Positions 9,557 to 20,456 are shown, counted from the stretch's first letter. The stretch is 64,000 nt of DNA from Schistosoma haematobium (GCF_000699445.3 NC_067196.1:434001-498000); one strand, 5' to 3'. Notes: generated by a model from the letters alone, not told the origin. Numbers and translations are program-made.

Positions 9557-9800
9557 TCCGCCACAGCTTAAATAGAAGTATAAGTGTTTGCAATCGGTTG
9601 TATATTTTCTTGTTAAGTTCATCCTGAGTCTGTCCGACATTGTACTGGATGAAAACTTTGTAGTATCTAGAATGTGCTCATTAGTATGGGAATTAACAAA
9701 CGAAATTGGAACAGACTCACCTGGAATTGTATACAATCAACATATCGGTTTTGTACTGAAATGATTCATATCTCGAATTGGAACCATAGATTTTTCAACG

Positions 9801-10961
9801 CTATCCCCCCCCCCCACGAAATAATGTTGTATCTTTATATTCCCAAGTTATGAATAATGTGGATTCATTTAAAACATATTTCTCACATTGATTAGAGTAA
9901 ACATTAGAAGTGTTTTTGTGATAAGGATGAACAACAGTTGATATGAAATCATCAGAATTGTAATCAAAACCGAGCTCATTTAGTATTCGTGCTTTGCATT
10001 GAACAAGTTTTCCACAAGGAGCAAATGCATCATGAGGATAGGTAATACATATGACATCAGGACTTGATTCTACTGAAATATTTTCATGAAATTGACTAAG
10101 AATGTCATTGCAGAGCAATGGATCATTAGAAAAATTAGCATCTATCATGACTGCCTCAGGTTTTTGATATTGAATAGGTTCATTTAACATGTTTTCCTCA
10201 GATTTGTAAGAAATTTCATCAGAAATATGTGAATCGTTAGGAAAAGTCATACCTGGTACAATAGCATGAGAATTCTGATAAATCGGTTGATTAGGAACTG
10301 TTGTCTCACAAGAATTCTGGATTTCATTTAACTCTGAACTGCTTTTTGACTCTTCACTGTCTATTGCAATAGTTGATAAAGATAAATCATCATTATAAAT
10401 ACTCGACTCAGTAGAATCAGAATTACAAGACTTAATATTAGTTGCAATAACATGAACATTAGTATTGCAGACTGACTGAATATATCCAATATCATCACAT
10501 TTAAAGCATTTAGAATTACGAAATTTACATGAATTAAAAGCATGGAACTTGCCACAGGACAAACACTGACCAAACTTGTGCCCATCTTCTTGAAACGCAC
10601 TGCAACTCCGCAATGAATTATTTGCATAACCTTGAATATGCACTGGATTAGGATAACGTGATGTAGTAGAATTTTTGATGTCCTGATGAATCATTTCAGG
10701 AAATTCCCCTTCTTTACTGCAATCAAAATTGGCATACCTGACATGGTCTAGTAGTAATGCCTTGAGAGTTGTATAAGGAAGCGAAATGGGTTTTTCCGGC
10801 ATAGCCAGAGTTCTTAATAAACTGTATGCTTCTTTACCGATGAATGTGAGGAAATATGCCACAATATTAACATCATCTTCCTTGGTCATGACCAAGATTT
10901 CGAACCTTTCGAAATAATCCTCAAAAGCTTCAGAAGTTGAATGAATGTCTAACTTTTCCAT
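9801..10961 (-). CDS. gag: Gag-like protein of the compact LTR element
   Basis: 386 codons beginning 24 bp after the 5' LTR, so the ATG at 10961 is the natural start. The N-terminal ~110 residues have the helical pattern of a retrotransposon capsid (YFERFEI, FLTFIGKEAYSLLRTL). Two zinc knuckles follow. The first is C133-x2-C136-x3-H140-x4-C145. The second is C152-x2-C155-x4-Y160-x4-C165, where Tyr replaces the usual His. The remaining ~220 residues are acidic and serine-rich. The frame ends in a run of glycines encoded by a G tract (plus strand C tract, 9804-9816), which looks like the edge of a deletion that removed pol. By context it would package element RNA. I place it near the gypsy/CsRn1-type gags of flukes, from memory. 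Confidence 0.8.
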   Translation of the reverse strand: MEKLDIHSTSEAFEDYFERFEILVMTKEDDVNIVAYFLTFIGKEAYSLLRTLAMPEKPISLPYTTLKALLLDHVRYANFDCSKEGEFPEMIHQDIKNSTTSRYPNPVHIQGYANNSLRSCSAFQEDGHKFGQCLSCGKFHAFNSCKFRNSKCFKCDDIGYIQSVCNTNVHVIATNIKSCNSDSTESSIYNDDLSLSTIAIDSEESKSSSELNEIQNSCETTVPNQPIYQNSHAIVPGMTFPNDSHISDEISYKSEENMLNEPIQYQKPEAVMIDANFSNDPLLCNDILSQFHENISVESSPDVICITYPHDAFAPCGKLVQCKARILNELGFDYNSDDFISTVVHPYHKNTSNVYSNQCEKYVLNESTLFITWEYKDTTLFRGGGG

Positions 10962-10984
10962 TGCAGGCTCAATCGTGACGCCAA

Positions 10985-11146
10985 TATGATGTTTCGAATT
11001 GTTTGAATTATAGCACGAACTAAGAGTCCAAGAAATAACGCAATTGAATTAAGAAGACACAGGCACAACCGAATGTATTGTATTTGGAATTCGAAATTGT
11101 GCAATCAACATGTACAAAAGTATCATTAGTCAATTCAAACACCACA
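10985..11146 (-). repeat. 5' LTR (162 bp)
   Basis: Identical to 9395-9556. It is followed in element orientation by the PBS-like sequence at 10984-10966 and the gag start at 10961. Confidence 0.9.
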
Positions 11147-11371
11147 TCTTCCCTAGTTTTAGAAAGATGAGTATGTTTTCTCACCTGATTTATTATTGTA
11201 CATAATACCCTGTCTTTATGATGAAATCTGAATTGCCTTGTTCATTCCCTTTTGACATAATCCACTTTTTTTTATAGTCTATCGCTATTTATTATTTCCA
11301 TTTCAAGCTTATCTATAGAATGTAAGTTATAAATATACATACGTGTTATATTCAGTATTAAATAAACAAAG

Positions 11372-11470
11372 AGGGATAGTGGCAAGCAGTGGAATCCAGG
11401 ACGCTCGTTTCGTCCTGTTTGGGACTCACAGTATGCACATATACCAATAAGAGACTGATCAGTTTCAGTT
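11372..11470 (-). mobile_element. SM-alpha-type SINE remnant (family A), minus strand
   Basis: Minus strand carries GTCC/GGAC stem II, GAAAC and the GCGTCCTGG segment, but the first core box is reduced to CTGTGA instead of CTGANGA, so it is predicted inactive. The partner at 29045-29140 reads CTGTGC at the same place. Confidence 0.65.
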
Positions 11471-11611
11471 CTAAAACATCAGTGGGATGATTCCAGTAAA
11501 ATAATACCAAGTAAAGTATTAAATAAAGCTCATAATGAATAGTTATCCGGTACTATAAAGTTGTATATATATAGAAAATTGTATTCTATCCTATTGAAAA
11601 ATACATAACCG

Positions 11612-11830
11612 TAGATCTGACTCCATGTAGATCGTATTGATGACTGTCGTTGAAATATATACGCCGCCTATCCTCGTATATCATCGTCGACTTTAATCGC
11701 GTTAGTCAAATAATAGAATTACATAAGTCGAATAACGAGAATCGACTTGTGAATACATATATTTTATATATGAAGTGAATGAAATAGGGAAAAGCAAAAC
11801 AACACTCAGTGGAGATGGCTGGTAAGCCAA
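11612..11830 (+). repeat. Dispersed repeat, 'ATCTGACTCC' family
   Basis: Shares landmarks TAGATCGTA, CCTCGTATA, CGACTTTAATCGCGTTAG and GGCTGGTAAGCCAACT with 15300-15530 and 30157-30285, and more distantly with 39480-39640 and 54770-54930. No coding potential. Class unknown. Confidence 0.6.
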
Positions 11831-11839
11831 CTCATTTTT

Positions 11840-12655
11840 AGCCAGATGTTACTCAATATTTATAGGCAGACAAAATGAACTACAGGTATGTGATGAGACA
11901 TGGGATATGCAGTGTACACACATATAGGCTCATATAAAAACAGTCAAGCCTGATAAACGAATAATTAACAAGGTCAAAATATGACTCAAGTTGAATGAAT
12001 AGAATGGGCTTCACATAATGACTGACACTACAACTTCTTAAACGTTATGTAGATCAGATAAAGAAAAAATGTTTAGTCGGTTAGATGGTTTCCGCTTTTC
12101 ATTCCAATTACATTTTGATTGTGCTATTTGAAAGAAGAAGAAGAAGAATATTTTGATAGAAAGTAACTGATGGATCCATTATAGAGGTTTACAATTACTC
12201 ATGCCAAAAAGAAAGAAATTACTGCAATCAATGAATGAGATGAAGTGAATGAATGAACAATTGCATCGTTTTATTATTCAATTAATGATACACATTGTCT
12301 AACATGAATAGAAGATTGACATTTTCTATGAAGTGTGCAAACATTTGACGATAACTAGGTGTACAATAATAATAATAATCTTATTATCATCAAGCTATTT
12401 TAAACACTGTCATAATACATTTTACATAAGTAAGATACCGAACATAAGTATCCTTGGTAAAGTGAATCCATATCGAATATCAATATACGAAGGTTGAAAA
12501 ATGATCATTTTGAAGAACTGATCTTCATAGACTACTATAACAATGCACTGATTTTCTGAATTTTCTCCTCCAAATCTTCATCGTATACCATAATATTTGA
12601 ACAAATGTAATGGTGTACAGTGGTGCAACTTCGTGGATTATTTGAAATTACACAT
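11840..12655. other. AT-rich stretch, no gene
   Basis: Short AAG and AAT simple repeats (about 12135-12150 and 12367-12383); otherwise nothing recognisable. Confidence 0.5.
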
Positions 12656-12659
12656 TAAC

Positions 12660-12870
12660 ACCATTGGATGCCTACTCAGTGGTCTAATGGTTAAGTACTC
12701 GCTCGCGAAGCCAGTAGGTCCTGGCTTCGAATCACGCGAAGTGCGGGGACATGGATGCACATCGCTGAGGAGTCCCATACTAAGACGAAAAGGTCGTCAA
12801 GTGCTTCCAGGTTTTCTATGGTGGTCATGCTTCAATTGACTCATGATTTCAACCTGTGAAATGTAATTGT
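12660..12870 (+). mobile_element. Near-complete family B SINE with tRNA-like head
   Basis: The head has an A-box-like TGGTCTAATGG and a B-box-like GGCTTCGAATCAC about 45 bases later, consistent with a tRNA-derived internal Pol III promoter. The hammerhead (12761-12802) follows, then the GTGCTTCCAGG...CTCATGATTTCAACC tail. This gives the complete order for the family: tRNA-like head, ribozyme, tail. Confidence 0.8.
12761..12802 (+). ncRNA. Hammerhead ribozyme, core intact, stems weakened
   Basis: The boxes CTGAGGA (12765-12771) and GAAA (12787-12790) are both intact and the triplet GTC is kept. Stem II is GTCC/AGAC with one C-A mismatch. Stem III has one mismatch and one wobble. Stem I has lost the CACTG/CAGTG pairing. 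Probably weak or dead. Confidence 0.6.
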
Positions 12871-13197
12871 CTTACATTTTCTTCAGATAATTTGAACATT
12901 AAAAGAACAAAACAACAACAACAAGGGAAAAAACAGGTATCCGATGTGTTTTAATAAAACTAATCAGATTTGAAAATTACACTGACTTGATGAGTTTGGT
13001 TTATTCGGCTCTTAAAGTATTCTGGTAACCTGTAAGCTAGAACCCGAGAGAAAAAGCGATCCTGATAATTCTTTCTACATTTTCTTTGATTCCCATCATC
13101 GTTTTTGTTCTTTTCTAGATTATTTCTATGATTAAAATGATTATTCATGTAATTTTGATCATATGATTTTAAGTGATTATTATTTTATATTATAAAC

Positions 13198-13320
13198 GGA
13201 ATTGGATGATGACTAGCAGTGTAGTCCAGCACGTGTTTCCTATATGGGACTTGTCAGATGGATATACATGCACCAAATACTGATTTTCACATCAGGACTC
13301 GAACATGGTACGTTTTGCTA
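13198..13320 (-). mobile_element. SM-alpha-type SINE remnant (family A), minus strand
   Basis: Minus strand shows CTGACAAGTCC, then AACACGTGCTGG: the first box has G8 changed to A, and two bases are missing before the A run of GAAA. The tRNA-like end (GGACTCGAACA) is partly kept. Confidence 0.6.
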
Positions 13321-13384
13321 AACTATTGAATATAGATAACCATTATCTAGTACAAAGTGGTAAATTCCAATTCTGTCTAGCCAT

Positions 13385-13570
13385 TTGGACGCAGTAGAGC
13401 ATTGGATAGAGTGGTAAGCGTTTGAAACGAAAGTTGCCTTGTCCGAATCCCTGTGAGAACAGCAAGTCTGGGGTGTAGATGCATCCAGGTGACGAGCTTC
13501 AAATAGGAGGAAATGCACATTCTGCATTCTACTGCTAACTACTATCACATTGTGCTTAAATTTTTCATAA
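13385..13570 (+). mobile_element. SM-alpha-type SINE remnant (family A)
   Basis: The tRNA-like head (GAGCATTGGATAGAGTGG, GTCCGAATCCC) is followed by a decayed hammerhead (GTGACGAG, GGAGGAAAT). C3 of the first box is G, so it is predicted inactive. Confidence 0.6.
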
Positions 13571-13821
13571 CGTGTCAAAATCAAGAGTATATATTAAGGA
13601 TATAAATATTGCCTAAATGGACTGGTCTATTGCAGTCCATGACATCAGCTGAAATATTATTTTCCGGGCTGTCACTATTCCTATCACTAATCGTATACCT
13701 GTCAACTTGCAGTCAATACATACTAAGTATTTATTATGATTAGTTTAAAAATCCCTATGGAATATTTAAATATAAAAATGTATTGCAGTAAAAAATTATT
13801 TTCGATCATTTGATCATCAGG

Positions 13822-14150
13822 CCACATTGTAGTGAAGGAGAACACAGGTGAGGACAACCTAATTCCATTCACCACGCAAATTACAGAGTTACTCGGTAAA
13901 AAAGAAAAACCAAATAGTGAATCGTTAATTTGCAAAATATTATTCCATCACATCAGACCGGATTGTTGGCGTTGCAAAGATCAATCCATTGTCTCACATT
14001 TCATTGTTCATGCGGTTTCTTACAAATTGGATTGTGTTCTCACTCTTCTTTTCTTGGTCTCTCTCCAGCTTCTGCTGCCAGACATTACGTTCTTTAACTC
14101 GCGTTATATACTACTTATATCAATATAAGTAGCACGCACCACAACATAAT
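13822..14150 (+). mobile_element. Hairpin-ended repeat, full-length-like copy
   Basis: Runs from TAGTGAAGGAGAACACAGG to a 3' hairpin CTACTTATAT/ATATAAGTAG with a 2-nt loop, then ACGCACCACA. The same architecture is at 63394-63708, where an empty site shows it is an insertion, and inverted at 32897-33165. No protein is encoded. Class uncertain: neither the Helitron CTRR ending nor clear terminal inverted repeats are seen. Confidence 0.65.
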
Positions 14151-14159
14151 TATTGTATT

Positions 14160-15290
14160 ACAATGACTAAAATAAGGTATACCTAATTAAGGTAATTAGA
14201 AGAATATTAAATGTTAAAACAGTGAGCATATGTATTGGTTACGGCTTAAATGGATCAAAAATATGTTATTTGTAAATCAGGAGGTTATCTAAGAAAACAC
14301 AAGTACGTTGTGAAGTATCGAGTTACCATCGATACAATAAAGTAAATCAGAAACACAATAGGCGAAGAGTGATGAGAAATTTACATGGATAGAGAAAGGT
14401 GAATGAAGCAGGGGAGAAATAAACGTAAAAAGGTTTCAAGATTTAAGATTTTTATTATTTGGCTTATGCATCGGACAACCCAATCGTCGTAAACGCAGAG
14501 GTTAAATATATCGCATTTAGAAATATTAGTTAGGTTTTTCGGAGTGAACCATTATGTTTTTAACTATTATTAGGTGGGATGACATTTCTTGTTCAAGTAG
14601 TTTGTTCAAGAGTTGGTATAAAATCGATAAGGCTTCATCGATCTTACTTTGACAGTCTCTTTCCTACGTAATAAGAAGAAATGGAACTAGTAATAATTTA
14701 AGCAACCGACGTTTTCAAAAGTGATATGACAAGAGAGCTAATCAAAAATACGTAACATAGCAAATGATACATACGTGGATCACTTCAATTTTCTGGACTG
14801 AATTTGCACATTAAACTGAAACTATCAACACAAATTCCAAAGTAACAGAAGAGGTGGCAGTATCACAGCCAGTACATGCTGACATATTGATTTAGTTCTT
14901 TTTATAAATGATGTTCAACGGTGTTAAGTTGCATGTTACCTTCTCTATTAAAACACTAATTGCAAAAAGAATCAAGGATGAAATACCAATGATGGACTCA
15001 TAGATTTATGTATATTAGATTAACTGCTTGAGTGAACTGAGTTACATGGGTTGTACTCAGATAGATTTACTTTTTGAGCACTTGTAAACATGTCATAAAT
15101 AATCAGCTTCAATAAATCTTTTGGATACATGCACACTATGAAATGGTAGCAGCGACACTTTAGATCAAACTCATCTTAGCTGTTAAAATTCATGTTGTTG
15201 GTAATTTATACTGTTTCTGAATGCATATTATAGAAGATTGTGGAGGTACGTTATTTAATCGTCATTTATATTGAACGATGTTGTCGAAAG
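14160..15290. other. No gene recognised
   Basis: AT-rich, without family landmarks or long open frames that I can support. Confidence 0.5.
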
Positions 15291-15299
15291 GGCTCTCCA

Positions 15300-15530
15300 G
15301 TTTAGTGGCCTGAGATATGACTCCAATTAGATCGTATGAATGTTTGTTGTTGCCTATCCTCGTAAATAATCATCGACTTAAATCGCGTTAGTCAATAGCG
15401 GAATTAAATAAGTCAAATAACGAGAATGGACTTTTGAATACATATATTTTTGTATATGAAGTGAATGGAATAGAGAGAAGAGAAACGATGCAGAGTGAAG
15501 ATGGCTGGTAAGCCAACTCCTGTTTAATCA
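15300..15530 (+). repeat. Dispersed repeat, 'ATCTGACTCC' family
   Basis: Same landmarks as 11612-11830, in the same order, ending in GGCTGGTAAGCCAACTCC. Confidence 0.6.
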
Positions 15531-15844
15531 TTGATTATGACACAAATCATTCATCATCTGATTACCAAATTTGAACATTGAATATACTTATTCAATCGAA
15601 AATGAGCTCATCAACAAGTAACCATAATATTCCATCTATAATAATGATGATAGTGACAAAGTATCATGATGCCAATAACTTTCCTTCTCAAAGTATCAAA
15701 TTTATCTTTGTGTTTGTTTTATTCAATTATTGTTTGTTTGTTTGTTTGTTATACTAAACAAAATATCTTTAACGTGAGAAATGAGAAATAAGGATGAAGT
15801 TATTTCGCTCGTAGAAATTATGAATCAATTGAAGCTAGACCACC

Positions 15845-15955
15845 ATGGAAAATCTGCAAGCACTGGACGGCTGTTTCCACCTAGCATGGGACTCCTAAGC
15901 AGTGTGCATCCACGATCCCGCCCCCCACGAGATTCGAACCCAGTATAACTGTTAT
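15845..15955 (-). mobile_element. Family B SINE, minus strand, dead ribozyme
   Basis: Minus strand: a B-box-like GGGTTCGAATCTC head, then a hammerhead zone with CTTAGGA (G5 to T), GAAAC and GTCCAGTGC. Predicted inactive. Confidence 0.65.
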
Positions 15956-16067
15956 TTGTTTAATTGTGGTATTTTTTGTTTGTTTTTTTTTAAAAATATT
16001 CATTTATTCACTAAGCGACGATTTGTTAAACTTGTTTTTGTTTTTAGTTAAAAGAATGTCAACTTAC

Positions 16068-16361
16068 TTACTTACACCTGTTACTCCCAATGGAGCATTG
16101 GCCCCTGACCAGCATTCTCCAACCCACTCTGTCCTGGGCCTTCTTTTCCAATTCCATCCAATTCTTGTTCATTTTTCTCATGTCTATCTCCATTTCTCGG
16201 CATTATGTGTTCTTTGGTCTTACTCTTTTCATTTGGCCTTCAGGATTCCATGTGAGGGCTTGTCTTGTGACGTAGTTGGGTGCTTTCCTCAATATGTGTC
16301 CTATCCACTTCCAGCGCTTCATCCTAATTTCTGCATTCGTAATGTTAAATATTCTCTTTTC
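16068..16361 (-). pseudogene. RTE/SR2-type non-LTR retrotransposon, C-terminal end
   Basis: The minus strand encodes the distal end of an RTE-like polyprotein: KRWKWIGHILRKAPNYVTRQ, then TWNPEGQMKRVRPKNT, a stop at about 16203, then continuing in frame [20 protein letters not shown] and a terminal IGSNRCK before TAA at 16068. One in-frame stop interrupts it. RT and endonuclease are absent. It begins exactly beside the PLE fragment at 16380, so one element probably inserted into the other. Confidence 0.8.
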
Positions 16362-16379
16362 AATAAAGAGAGTAGTTAA

Positions 16380-16590
16380 TGATTGCGTCACATCCTATTA
16401 TATTTACCAATTTACATGTTTGTGTGGACACACATACATAGTGAGGAGTAATCGAACAATGCAATCAAGGTTCAATGAAAATGTGCCTAGTTGGCTTCAA
16501 AATCAATGTATGTTAAATGATCCGATCAATGTACGAGGTAGAAAACCATTTTCATCGATAGCGAAACATATAATTGAGAGGAATATAAAT
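16380..16590 (+). pseudogene. PLE GIY-YIG endonuclease fragment
   Basis: The plus-strand frame has YYIYQFTCLCGHTYIVRSNR, the GIY half followed by the YIG strand, here YIV instead of YIG. It continues MQSRFNENVPSWLQ and INVRGRKPFSSIAKHIIE, then diverges from its relatives at 8885-9389 and 28325-28825, so it is truncated. The glycine loss and truncation make it non-functional. The RT part is missing upstream, where an RTE fragment abuts. Confidence 0.75.
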
Positions 16591-16628
16591 GGGAAGATTC
16601 AAACAAACAATACAAAAAACAACTGTGA

Positions 16629-18262
16629 TGTAAATAAATGTTTGTTATATCGTTGGACTACTTGCAAGTTCTAAAGTAGTTTGAAGGTATGTATGCATCT
16701 CTCAAAGTTATCCCGATAGTAGTACGGATCAGTATTTTCATTGACTCTGACTTGATCAATTGTATTCCTTCAAATGGATTCTTTCGGTATCTCGGCCTCA
16801 CCTTCAAATGGGAAGACAAATTTAAATAGTCCAAGACCATAATAAGATAAACATAAGACGTACTACAGTTCATGAATGGTAAGAAGAACGTAAATATGAA
16901 GAAATCTTGGTAGTTCAACAACCACTGAAAACCGAGAAGCATTGGACTGTCATTTCATCCAAGTATGCAACTAGTCAGTAGTGAGCAATTATCATCCTGC
17001 CAATGATCATCGGTAGCAATCAAAGACAACTTTATAATACCACCAATTGAATGAATTTAGGAATATTAATCACTGAAAGTAAAATTACTGATCATAAAAT
17101 CGACTCTTGTTGAATTCTTAGTTGTTCAGTTGTTAAGAGTTCCACACCACTACGAAACATCTATCGAACACACAATATGTGTCAATGTTTATTTAACTGA
17201 ATGTCACTCAATGATGTTAGCTAATAATGAACTTCATTCAAATATACAACTTGAATATGATATTCAACTGTTACCGATAAACGCGTTCTGTCTTTGAACA
17301 AGTCGATACTTCCATTTATATTCAATTTCCACTAAGAAATTCAATTCTCATTACCAAATCTCGTATCTCCAGTTACAGTCGTTTATAAAGACCACAGAAT
17401 CTGTTTCATTAGTAAAATTGTTTCATAAGTAAATCACTTACTAACCACATGTAACAATTTCAACTCGGCTGAATAAGAAAAAAATCAAAAGGGACACCGT
17501 CTAATGACTTTCAATTTATCTATCTCATTCTCATCCATTGAATCTGTTTCTTCTCTACTTCTATGAAGTGAAACGATGATCGCCTCTCTCAAATATTTTG
17601 CTTATTTTTCCTCATTCTATACTTGATCTCCTCCTTCTATCCCACTGTGACCTTTTCTTGAAGTAAGGGAATTACAGATTGTTCATTCCAATATTCTACA
17701 TTCTACATTGTGAACAGCACTGTGTTCAAGTGCGATAGTGAACATCAATTTCGAGATGCCGATATGTTCAGATGACGTGTACCAAATAGGGCGATTCGCT
17801 TATCATAGATCCCGTTGCTAGCCACTATCCATCTTTGCTTATACACACTTAAGGTGATTATTCATTTTCCTGACGACTCCTCTAATATACTGAACCATAC
17901 TGACTCACGCATAATAATAACGTGTGAATATTTATTTCTTTTTAATCGAATTCATAAACATTTCACAATAGGGTTTTTGTGCAAAGTGTAATAATCAATG
18001 ATAGTTTGTGACATTTTCTCTCTTTTTGCTTTTCCTATTTAACACAGTATGCATTAAGTCCTTCACTATGGATAGGAGAATGATCAACAAATGGATTGGC
18101 CAGCTTGTTATTATTCAGTTATAGAATGTGTAAATCTAATCAAGTTGTTCTGTTGGATTTCATATTGAAACATCTACAAATTTATATGATTTATCTAACA
18201 GAAACAATCCAGATCATACATATAATAGAAGTAACCATATTACCAGATTAAATATTGATCTA
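16629..18262. repeat. Inverted segmental duplication, left arm (partner 35670-38868)
   Basis: 16938-18262 matches the reverse complement of 35670-37571, and 16629-16735 that of 38760-38868. The right arm is longer because of insertions (36095-36650 and an RTE fragment at 37575-37862). The arm ends inside the 5' part of the PLE at 18172. Confidence 0.85.
17715..17850 (+). mobile_element. SM-alpha-type SINE remnant (family A)
   Basis: Recognised by GTTGCTAGCCACTATCCATC and the preceding decayed hammerhead (GATGACGTGTACCAAATAGG). The GAAA box has become GATT. Its inverted twin is at 36665-36800. Confidence 0.6.
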
Positions 18263-18598
18263 GATCTTGCAGTTGATGAATTAACAGAAGACCTTAAGTC
18301 CCAGTTCATGGAGTATGTCACAAAAATAACTAAAGATCGTTCAAACAAGAAACATATCCAACTTCTCAAAAGCCTAGAACATCAACCGGTTGAAAATAAA
18401 TTTCCAACTGATCGAAAAATGTATGTGCATAATTTTCCCAGTACTGAATTAAATAAAGAAAAACTTGACGTACTAGCAGTTGGTCTAAAATTCTGTGATA
18501 CACAAAACCGCGTAAATCAAATCGATACGGACATCCAATTTGAAAATCTAAATCGTCAGATATCAGGTCCAGTCCCGACCTCTGATCAGGAACTTTAA
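18251..18598 (+). pseudogene. PLE N-terminal region
   Basis: Continuous frame through LDLDLAVDELTEDLKSQF, a STELNKEKLDVLAVGLKFCD block and VPTSDQEL to a stop. This charged region preceding the RT fingers is typical of PLE proteins. A further block (NLVDCSYQFKNN) follows after the stop in another frame, so the link to the RT is broken. It would help bind RNA in a functional element; here it is a relic. Confidence 0.7.
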
Positions 18599-18670
18599 GT
18601 TCCAAATCAAACCTAGTTGACTGCAGCTATCAGTTTAAGAATAATACATATACTTACAGAAGTATTTTAA

Positions 18671-19618
18671 ACTAAGAAACACAAGGAAGCTATCAATGAA
18701 CTCATTGATGACGAGAAACTGATTATCACAAAACCTGATAAAGGAACAGAAACTGTCTTACTTAACAAAAAAGATTACATTGACAAGATAAATAACATCT
18801 TGAATGATATTCAGAAATTTCAGAAACTGAATAACCAAAAAGATGTCAATAATCAGATAGAGAATGGACTGACCAGGTCTGTAAAAAAACTCAGAGACCA
18901 ACAGATGATTCCAACAGACGTATACGAAATAATTAAGCCGATAGGTACGCATTTACCTCGGTTATACAGACTGCCAAAGATACATAAATCGGATATCCCA
19001 TTAAGGCCAATTTCGAACACGTACGATTACCCATATCATACTGTAGCAAAGTGGTTAGTAACCGTTTTGAAACCATTCCATAATCGTCTGGTGAAATGTA
19101 GTGTTAAGGATGTATTCCAATTCGTTGACAAGATTAAAAACATAAACACGAAAGATCAGACGATGATGTCCTTTGACGTAGCATCACTCTTCACAAATGT
19201 CCCACTAAGAGAAACTGTAGAATATACATGTGAACAATTTAGAGAACAGGAACTGGAAACGACAATCATTGTGGAGATCATCAAAGAATTATTACTAAAA
19301 TGCACTATGAATGTACATTTCAAATACATTGGTAAAATCTACGGACAAATAGATGGTGTCACGGTGGGTTCACTCCTGGGTCCCAAATTGGCAGACATTT
19401 TCCTTTCTAAACTGGGAAGCGGTCCACTAGCACAAGAGATCGATAAGTTTTCGTTTTACTGTCGATATATGGATGATACATTGATCCTATGCAACAACGA
19501 GACGGACTTCCTAGAAACATTTGATGGTTTCAATACCGCTCACCCGTCCATAAAATTCACATGGGAGAAGGAAAATGGGAGTAGAATAGGCGTTCTGGAT
19601 GTTCTACTTACAACGTGA
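18671..19618 (+). pseudogene. PLE reverse transcriptase
   Basis: The frame is open from 18671 to a TGA at 19616. RT landmarks in order: IITKPDKGTETVLLNKKDYI (fingers), LPKIHKSDIPLRPISN, motif A FDVASLFTNVP (about 19170), motif B IDGVTVGSLLGPKLA (about 19350), motif C YMDD (about 19466) and a motif D/E region HPSIKFTWEKE...VLDVLL. The catalytic aspartates of motifs A and C are present. PLE RTs resemble telomerase in this layout. The frame shifts at about 19615, after which RKITWTGQYTNFLSF continues in another frame with stops. The enzyme is therefore truncated and cut off from its endonuclease. Confidence 0.9.
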
Positions 19619-20066
19619 AAGGAATGGTCGCTAAAAAGAAACATAAACAGGAAAATTACCTGGACGGGTCAATATACTAACTTTCTTAGTTTCGTTCCTC
19701 TACAACAAAAATGAACCTTATTAAGACACTACGCCATAGAATCAAGACTATATGCACTGTGGATACGGTTGAAGATAAAACTAAGGCAATATTCACAACC
19801 CTGAAGGAAAATGGACATCCTGAGAAATTTATGTAGCCAACAAAAGACATCGTAGAGAATGTCTAACGTTAAATAAACAGCGTCTATATATACGCTTACA
19901 ATTCAGAGGCGACGCACCGAGCGAAATGCTAAGACCTAAGTTAAGCAAATCAATTCAATAGAGTTTTAATGCAGCTAAACTACAACTAGTATTCTCCATA
20001 CGACCAATAATCACTCCGAGGTTGAAAGATAAATTACCTAGACTAGCCACATCCTTCTGTATCTAG

Positions 20067-20426
20067 CAATCCAACTGCTCCTGTGGAGCAAGTTATATTG
20101 GCAGATGTTCTACGAATTTGTACATTCGGGCTCGTGAGCACCTACCTGTGTGGTTAAGCAAAGGTGTTGTCAAAACTGTTAACAGCTCCATCTTAGACCA
20201 TCTTGTTCAAACAGGATATACAGCCAACATGGAGCAATCATTTGCAATAATCAATAGTGTTTACAGCAGTCCACCTAATTCCGTTAGACTGCGAATCCTA
20301 CAGACGGCTGAAGCAATTGTTATTCGGATCAAAAAGCCAGAGTTTTGTATCAAAAGAAGTATGTTCAGTCACTCATTTTACCCTGGCCAAATAGCTAATA
20401 ATCAATCTTATAATGTGGTGACATAA
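20067..20426 (+). pseudogene. PLE GIY-YIG endonuclease
   Basis: The frame reads QSNCSCGASYIGRCSTNLYI then RAREHLPVWLSKGV, with an ILDHLVQTGY block and a distal LRILQTAEAIVIRIKKPEF. The YIG strand and the following Arg are kept. A TAG at 20064-20066 replaces the Tyr codon expected in the IYQ segment, so the GIY half is disconnected. Relative to the single-ORF PLE plan, it lies about 450 bp after the RT frame ends. Confidence 0.85.
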
Positions 20427-20456
20427 TCTGATTAATGTTCATTTTATGTCCCAAAC

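Larger units (their letters stand above)
9395..11146 (-). mobile_element. Compact non-autonomous LTR retrotransposon
   Basis: A 1752-bp element with two identical 162-bp LTRs (10985-11146 is 5', 9395-9556 is 3'), reading on the minus strand. The flanking 5-bp repeat TCTTC (9390-9394 and 11147-11151) and the uninterrupted site at about 28820-28830 fix its ends. The LTR starts TGTGGTG and ends CATCATA. Right after the 5' LTR comes TTGGCGTCACGATTGAGCC, a primer-binding-site-like sequence with the usual TGG. The only long gene is gag-like; pol is absent. Identical LTRs indicate a recent insertion, mobilised in trans by a related autonomous element. Confidence 0.9.
8490..11733. repeat. Duplicated block, copy 1 (partner 27930-30283)
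   Basis: Direct duplicate of the 28-30 kb region, interrupted here by the LTR element 9395-11146. The partner is interrupted at 29275-30156 instead. The shared parts are 8490-9394 plus 11147-11733. Confidence 0.9.

Noticed and set aside
10361..10627. Second minus-strand protein inside the LTR element
   Set aside because: Alternate-frame shadow of the gag-like gene.
12665..12745. tRNA gene
   Set aside because: A-box and B-box-like motifs are present but the sequence does not close into a cloverleaf with acceptor stem, and it continues into a hammerhead and SINE tail.
15966..16379. 137-codon plus-strand protein
   Set aside because: Antisense shadow of the minus-strand RTE fragment 16068-16361.
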